Below, one piece after another: positions 33,899 to 35,889 of a stretch of 35,889 bases of DNA (within the stretch, counting starts at the first letter, position 1; every line of letters begins with the position of its first letter). Position numbers and translations under genes: made by a program. Source of the stretch: Verrucomicrobiota bacterium (GTDB taxonomy: Bacteria; Verrucomicrobiota; Verrucomicrobiia; Chthoniobacterales; UBA10450); contig QHNH01000017.1 in the NCBI GenBank assembly GCA_003218375.1, forward strand, positions 1 to 35,889, given 5' to 3'. The notes beneath the pieces were generated by a model. That model searched no databases. It saw only the letters and a list, made by a program, of their open reading frames with translations, and was not told the DNA's origin.

Positions 33899-34423
33899 CT
33901 ATTTCACCGCCGCCAGCTTTTTTACATCGATGCGCTTGAGCCAATCCTGGAGATCTTTCGCGTCCTGGTTTTGGGTCTCGATGGTGAGGACGTAACGCTT
34001 GGCCACCATCAGCCAGAGGGTGCCGTGTTTGCCTTCGTTCTCGAAGGTCTCGAAGCCGGGCATGCCTTCGATGGTGAGGGTCTTGGTGTAGCCCTCCGGG
34101 GTGGACGTGCTCATGTTCCAGGCGGCGGTGGTGGACGAAACGTAATCGGGGTTCGCCGCGGAATCGAGAATGCTGATCGACGTCGTGGGCGCGGTATCAC
34201 CGTCGCCTTTTTTGTAATCGCGATGAACGCTGGTGATCTTCGTGCCGCCGATGTCGTCGGTGGAACCTTCGGCTTTGTCGGCGGTCCAACCCTCCGGCGG
34301 ATTCGGCAGGATCGGCAGGAGCTTTGAAAAATCGACGACCTCGACGAGCTGCGGCTCTTCGGCGGCGCGGCCAGCCACGCTGAAAGCGAGCGCCAGAGCA
34401 AGCAGAGTAGCGGCGGTTTTCAT
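33899..34423 (-). CDS. Exported protein of unknown function
   Basis: 174 residues. The signal peptide (MKTAATLLALALAFSVAGRA) is followed by a single domain: SKLLPILPNPPEGWTADKAE (33-52), an alternating strand region, TLTIEGMPGFETFENEGKHG, and a C-terminal helix DLQDWLKRIDVKKL. It resembles other short secreted Verrucomicrobiota proteins with a PPEGW motif, but no function is known. It is divergent from the membrane glycosyltransferase gene. Confidence 0.78.
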   Translation of the reverse strand: MKTAATLLALALAFSVAGRAAEEPQLVEVVDFSKLLPILPNPPEGWTADKAEGSTDDIGGTKITSVHRDYKKGDGDTAPTTSISILDSAANPDYVSSTTAAWNMSTSTPEGYTKTLTIEGMPGFETFENEGKHGTLWLMVAKRYVLTIETQNQDAKDLQDWLKRIDVKKLAAVK

Positions 34424-34489
34424 TCCGGGAATGCGCGAAACGCGTGTACTCGATTGACTTTAACGGGGCGGTTTGTCAAGACGCGATGC

Positions 34490-35889
34490 GTGTTGCGCGG
34501 CAAATGGATGGTGCTTTTTATCGTGGTGGCCGCCTTCGTGGTGCGCCTGATCGGGATCGACCAGCCGTTCATCGATCCCTGGAGCTGGCGGCAAAGCGAC
34601 GTGGCTGCGATCGCCCGGAATTTTCTCGAGAACGGTTTTCATTTCACCCGGCCGCAAATTGACTGGGCCGGGAACCAGCCAGGATTTGTGGGAACGGAAT
34701 TTCCGGTTTTGCCATTTCTGGCGGCGCTGGCTTACCGGAGCGCCGGCGTCCAGGAATGGATCGGGCGGATCCAGGGCGTGTTGTTGTTTATCGTGGCGCT
34801 GCCGTTTTTCTTCGGGCTAGTCCGGAGGATTTTTGGCGAAGTCGCGGCGGTGTGGGCGACATTTTTCTACGCGTTCGCGCCCCTCAGTATCGTCGCGAGC
34901 CGCGCCTTCATGCCGGATATGCCTTCGCTCAGCCTGGCGATCATCGGTCTCTATTTTTTCCTGCGATGGCTGGACGAGGACCGGTTCCGGTGGCTGGTTT
35001 TGTCGGCCGTCCTGGTTTCGCTTGCGTTGCTGATCAAACTGCCGACGGCGATCATCGGCGCGCCGTTATTTTATCTCGCTTCTCGAAGGGACTCGCTGCG
35101 GCGAGTCCCGGACGTGCAGAAGCACGTCCCTCCGACGCGGAATTTCTTCGCGCGTTGGGAGCTTTGGTTTTTCGCGGTGGTCGCGTTGGTTCCGTCCGCA
35201 CTTTGGTACTGGCACGCGCATCGGATCGCGATGGGCTTTTATCCTTACCACTTTTTTGGCGCGGGCGGTTTTCGGATCATGAGTCTGGGGTGGTATTGGG
35301 AGCTCGTTCGGCAGACGGCGTTCTCAAGTCTGACCCTGGCGCTTTTTGCGCTCGCGCTCCTGGGCGCTCTGGTTGTCGCGCGCGGGAAATATGTGCGTCT
35401 GTTTCACTGGTGGTTGGCTGCCGTGCTGTTGTTCGTTTTCGTGGCCGGCTATGGCAATCGCCATCAATGGTATCAACTTCCGCTGGTCCCGATCGCGGCT
35501 GGGTTTGCCGGGTGCGCCTGCGCCTGGATCGCGGCGCGGGCCCCAATTCCGCGACCGCTTCTTGCGCTGGGCGCAGCACTGCTGGTGTTCTCGTTCGCCG
35601 TCTCTTCTTACTTCTGCGTTCAACCGCTCTATCGCCCCGCCGCCGCCGCACTTCGGAACCTCGGTCTGGAACTAAATGAGGCGACGACCGGGAACGCGTT
35701 GATCATCGCGGCCACCGATGGCGACCCCACCGTCTTCTATTACGCGCATCGCAAAGGCTGGCATTTTCTGGGAGACGGAGTTTACGACGGGAACCCGCTG
35801 GACAGCGCCCAGATCACCGCGAATCTCGAAAAACTCCGGAGCCGTGGGGCGACCCATCTCGTTTTTTACGCGGGCACACAGTGGTGGCT
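34490..35889 (+). CDS. Membrane glycosyltransferase, ArnT/PMT-like (3' end outside window)
   Basis: A frame of more than 465 codons runs off the right edge. The exact start is unclear: GTG 34490 places basic residues (LRGKW) before the first membrane helix; TTG 34454 and ATG 34508 are also in frame. The first outer loop has IDQPFIDPWSWRQSDVAAIA, with the acidic residues expected of GT39/GT83-type lipid-sugar transferases. AFMPDMPSLSLAIIGLYFFL is a later family-typical segment. About ten membrane helices are visible before a C-terminal soluble part (AATDGDPTVFYY). Such enzymes transfer a sugar from a polyprenyl phosphate to an outer acceptor. Codons near 200 come from an inserted hairpin repeat. 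Confidence 0.87.
   Translation, partial: MLRGKWMVLFIVVAAFVVRLIGIDQPFIDPWSWRQSDVAAIARNFLENGFHFTRPQIDWAGNQPGFVGTEFPVLPFLAALAYRSAGVQEWIGRIQGVLLFIVALPFFFGLVRRIFGEVAAVWATFFYAFAPLSIVASRAFMPDMPSLSLAIIGLYFFLRWLDEDRFRWLVLSAVLVSLALLIKLPTAIIGAPLFYLASRRDSLRRVPDVQKHVPPTRNFFARWELWFFAVVALVPSALWYWHAHRIAMGFYPYHFFGAGGFRIMSLGWYWELVRQTAFSSLTLALFALALLGALVVARGKYVRLFHWWLAAVLLFVFVAGYGNRHQWYQLPLVPIAAGFAGCACAWIAARAPIPRPLLALGAALLVFSFAVSSYFCVQPLYRPAAAALRNLGLELNEATTGNALIIAATDGDPTVFYYAHRKGWHFLGDGVYDGNPLDSAQITANLEKLRSRGATHLVFYAGTQWW
35088..35129. repeat. Twin-hairpin repeat lying inside the glycosyltransferase reading frame
   Basis: Two adjacent perfect hairpins: GGGACTCGC-TGCG-GCGAGTCCC and GGACGTGC-AGAA-GCACGTCC. This form is typical of REP-like intergenic elements, but here it is in frame and adds about RDSLRRVPDVQKHVPP to the protein, between two membrane segments. 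Confidence 0.7.

Noticed and set aside
34756-35679. 307-codon plus-strand frame near the right edge
   Set aside because: It is out of frame with the glycosyltransferase, which has membrane helices and family motifs running to the edge.

Overview
The window is GC-rich, gene-dense bacterial DNA, most likely from a soil Verrucomicrobiota of the Chthoniobacterales/Spartobacteria type. This is an inference from three things: the paired C-terminal domains of the YHYH protein, which I associate with that group; the many intergenic palindromic repeats; and the general gene repertoire. I see no rRNA, tRNA, phage gene, transposase or CRISPR array.

Left part (1-6.1 kb): the C-terminal end of a large protein that runs off the left edge and may be defence-related. 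It is followed by a secreted protein, a Cof-type HAD phosphatase and a CPA1 Na+/H+ antiporter on the minus strand. The gaps here hold at least seven copies or partial copies of two palindromic repeat families, plus a short CTGAAA-rich motif. 5.4-8.1 kb is a plus-strand run of small genes (DUF2911, PhnB/VOC, DUF1684, DUF1232). 7.9-12.4 kb holds two tandem OPT-family transporters on the minus strand. One looks broken by an internal out-of-frame deletion of about 40 codons and by loss of its natural 3' end.

Central part (12.4-23.4 kb, plus strand): a DUF3142 protein overlaps a 1183-residue exported TPR protein. Then comes the most interesting block, a three-gene cassette joined by two ATGA stop/start overlaps: (1) a SIR2-like-TIR fusion; (2) a 1317-residue STAND NTPase with one transmembrane helix and 22 C-terminal YD-like repeats of 32 residues; (3) a membrane-anchored Tim44-like protein. 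I read this as a membrane-spanning relative of NAD-depleting STAND immunity systems: an outside repeat sensor, an inside NTPase switch and a cytosolic TIR effector. The SIR2-like part seems to have lost its catalytic Asn and His.

Right part (23.4-35.9 kb): two divergent paralogous TPR proteins, with a decayed 123-bp copy of the thrS 3' end between them. An LprI-like exported protein and a YHYH protein follow. Then comes a tight thrS-membrane protein-small helix-turn-helix cluster. The ThrRS carries an unusual insertion of about 75 residues in its catalytic core and lacks the TGS domain. The full-length thrS and the remnant are direct repeats flanking about 5.7 kb. The window ends with a nucleotidyltransferase, a secreted protein and a truncated membrane glycosyltransferase whose reading frame includes a twin-hairpin repeat.
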